Of a stretch of DNA of 14,734 nucleotides, positions 13,551 through 14,734 are shown in pieces (the first letter of the stretch is position 1; each line of letters opens with the position of its first letter). The DNA comes from an uncultured Clostridia bacterium (GTDB taxonomy: Bacteria; Bacillota; Clostridia; TANB77; CAG-508). The notes below the pieces were generated by a model. The model was not told the origin of the DNA and ran no database searches. It saw only the letters and a list, made by a program, of their open reading frames with translations. Both the position numbers and the translations under genes were made by a program. Location of the stretch: the NCBI GenBank assembly GCA_947599995.1, contig CANQFW010000030.1:1-14734 (forward strand). The letters run 5' to 3'.

Positions 13551-14402
13551 TTATAAAAAATTCCTTTTTTCTTTCCGATTAGCACCAATTCCTCCTACGC
13601 CTTTTTTTCCATCTCTTAATTCTCCTTCTATATCATCAATTGTTATATATCGTACATAATCTGCTGTAGCAATTTTTTCTGCAACTATTAATGGGTCTAA
13701 AATATCTATTAAAATTCTTGCTGGAGAAGATGCAAAATTTGCACCAGCCATTATAAGTGCCTCAAAATAACTCTGACATGCACCAGCAAATATTGCTAAA
13801 TTTGCATTATTATTTCTATCATATAATCTTGCCTGCTTTACTGTTTCTATAAAATACTTCGAATTTCGATAATTGTATAAATCATCATAGCCTGTATCCT
13901 TCTTAATCAAACCATCGTGCCCGGTGATAACCAATATATCGGGTCTATAATATTCCAATAATCTATACACAACTCTTGGCTGTTTATATTCTGGAACATT
14001 TTTTACTACAGCATTTAGCCCCATTCTTTTATAATACCTAAGCGATTTTTCACTATATTTTTTGTCTCCATCAAGGTGCAATATTTTCCCAGTAATACAG
14101 TTTGAAAGAACTCTATCATTTTTCTTATTTCCATCAATACTTGAATTCATATTCTTCTTTTCTATATTTTCTATTCTTAAATTTAAATTTCTATCAAACT
14201 TTTTTAACTCATTTTCTAATTGTACCTTATCCATCAAATACAAATCATCTATATTGCTATCCGCTTCAATTCTTTCTGTTACACCTTTGAGTAATGCAAT
14301 TTTTTTACCGTCTTTATACTTTATAATTCTTTTAACATAAAAAACTATATCTTTGCCATATGAAATCCTACCAACTATATCCCCTTTTTTTATCTTTTCC
14401 AT
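13551..14402 (-). CDS. yabG: Sporulation-specific protease YabG
   Basis: YabG is a mother-cell cysteine-type protease that trims spore coat and cortex proteins during spore maturation; in C. difficile it processes SipL, CspBA and other germination factors. The 283-residue protein is near the usual 290. The N-terminal part (1-60) is a small beta domain (KGDIVGRISYGKDIVFYVKR). The catalytic region has VITGHDGL with H162 and IFAGACQSYFEALIMAGANF with C209, matching the His/Cys pair reported for YabG. The segment ASSPARILIDILDPLIVAEKIA and tail KGVGGIGANRKEKRNF are also diagnostic. AGGTGATAAGAA precedes the ATG. It follows spoIIID after 148 nt, so two mother-cell sporulation genes are in tandem. 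Confidence 0.96.
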   Translation of the reverse strand: MEKIKKGDIVGRISYGKDIVFYVKRIIKYKDGKKIALLKGVTERIEADSNIDDLYLMDKVQLENELKKFDRNLNLRIENIEKKNMNSSIDGNKKNDRVLSNCITGKILHLDGDKKYSEKSLRYYKRMGLNAVVKNVPEYKQPRVVYRLLEYYRPDILVITGHDGLIKKDTGYDDLYNYRNSKYFIETVKQARLYDRNNNANLAIFAGACQSYFEALIMAGANFASSPARILIDILDPLIVAEKIATADYVRYITIDDIEGELRDGKKGVGGIGANRKEKRNFL

Positions 14403-14432
14403 TTCTTATCACCTCATAATGATAGGATATTA

Positions 14433-14441
14433 TATTATATG
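14433..14441 (-). promoter_or_regulatory. Candidate sigma-K/sigma-E-like -10 box of yabG
   Basis: CATATAATA on the minus strand fits the CATANNNTA pattern of mother-cell sigma factors and lies 30 nt before the yabG ATG. No clear -35 partner (AC for sigma-K, ATATT-like for sigma-E) was found at the right distance. The same bases also contain TATAAT, so a sigma-A reading is not excluded. Confidence 0.35.
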
Positions 14442-14474
14442 ACATTATTTTTTCATTTGACACAAAATAAATTA

Positions 14475-14500
14475 GCAATTTAAGCACATGTTTAAATTGC
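14475..14500 (-). terminator. Probable terminator downstream of spoIIID
   Basis: GCAATTTAA (14475-14483) and TTAAATTGC (14492-14500) form a 9-bp stem with an 8-nt loop. On the minus strand the stem is followed by TAATTTATTTT, an interrupted U-rich tail. It is 50 nt after the spoIIID stop and upstream of the yabG promoter region, so it probably separates the two genes. Confidence 0.6.
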
Positions 14501-14550
14501 CTTTCATACATATTTAAATACAACGCCAAATAGATATCAAAATTTTCCAC

Positions 14551-14734
14551 TTACATATGCATGTTATTCTTTTTATTATTCATATATTTAAGTTTTGTTG
14601 CCATTCCTCCTCTTAAGTGTCTTTCAGCTTTATTTTCATCTAATATCTCTCTTACTTGCACTGCTAAACTAGGATTTATCTTATTTAATCTATCAGATAC
14701 ATCTTTATGTACTGATGTTACTTTTAAGAGCGGT
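14551..14734 (-). CDS. spoIIID: Sporulation transcription factor SpoIIID, C-terminal part (runs off right edge)
   Basis: The 60 C-terminal residues of SpoIIID, the small DNA-binding protein that switches mother-cell transcription between the sigma-E and sigma-K programmes. The visible sequence SVHKDVSDRLNKINPSLA, then VREILDENKAERHLRGGMAT and KLKYMNNKK, closely follows the B. subtilis protein (STVHKDLTERLPEINPDLA..., RHLRGGEATKLKYKK). It covers the end of the HTH recognition helix and the basic C-terminal region that also contacts DNA. About 25-30 N-terminal residues are outside the window. The TAA is at 14551-14553. It lies directly upstream of yabG, another mother-cell gene. Confidence 0.93.
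   Translation of the reverse strand, partial: PLLKVTSVHKDVSDRLNKINPSLAVQVREILDENKAERHLRGGMATKLKYMNNKKNNMHM

Noticed and set aside
1..14734. CRISPR arrays, tRNA/rRNA genes, insertion sequences, phage genes or toxin-antitoxin pairs
   Set aside because: None seen by reading both strands. No spaced direct repeats, no transposase motifs and no cloverleaf-like segments were found; all long genes are accounted for by chromosomal families.

Overview
The window comes from an AT-rich, endospore-forming low-GC Firmicute, most likely a member of the Clostridia. The evidence is SpoIIID, the spore-coat protease YabG, a spore-germinant-receptor (ger) operon, Veg, a SufCBDS iron-sulfur operon and A/T-ending codon use. 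I cannot name a genus. No tRNA, rRNA, CRISPR array or insertion sequence was seen.

Layout. (1) Positions 1-4200, minus strand: a suf operon read from right to left as regulator, sufC, sufB, sufD, sufS (sufS runs off the left edge). It has a textbook sigma-A promoter with a perfect 18-bp palindrome exactly at the transcription start. The first gene is a DtxR/MntR-fold regulator that seems to have lost most of the family's metal ligands and carries a C-terminal Cys-X8-Cys-X2-Cys cluster. It is therefore a candidate iron-sulfur or thiol sensor for suf, and I rate it the most interesting item here. (2) Positions 4230-7383, minus strand: a second operon of a membrane-anchored WG-repeat protein, acpS, tatD and a 45-residue small ORF, with its own sigma-A promoter at the right end and a strong terminator at the left. 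(3) Positions 7384-12019, plus strand, divergent from operon 2: a germinant-receptor operon gerKA-gerKB-gerKC followed by a 59-residue two-helix membrane protein that fits the 'D-subunit' class, ended by a hairpin terminator. gerKA is split by a one-base shift in an A4 run, and GerKC lacks the usual lipobox cysteine. (4) Positions 12110-14734, minus strand: (right to left) the C-terminal part of spoIIID, yabG, veg and an exported protein with a pilin/TadE-like N-terminus, with terminators after spoIIID, yabG and veg.

How the parts fit. Region 1 supplies Fe-S cluster assembly under an in-operon regulator. Regions 3 and 4 are spore biology: SpoIIID is a mother-cell transcription factor, YabG processes coat proteins and Ger proteins sense germinants. 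Region 2 is housekeeping (holo-ACP formation, TatD nuclease) joined to an uncharacterised WG-repeat membrane protein.

A recurring oddity: two genes (the WG-repeat gene and gerKB) have a strong Shine-Dalgarno sequence separated from the start codon by 30-40 nt, with a hairpin filling the gap that would bring the two together when folded.
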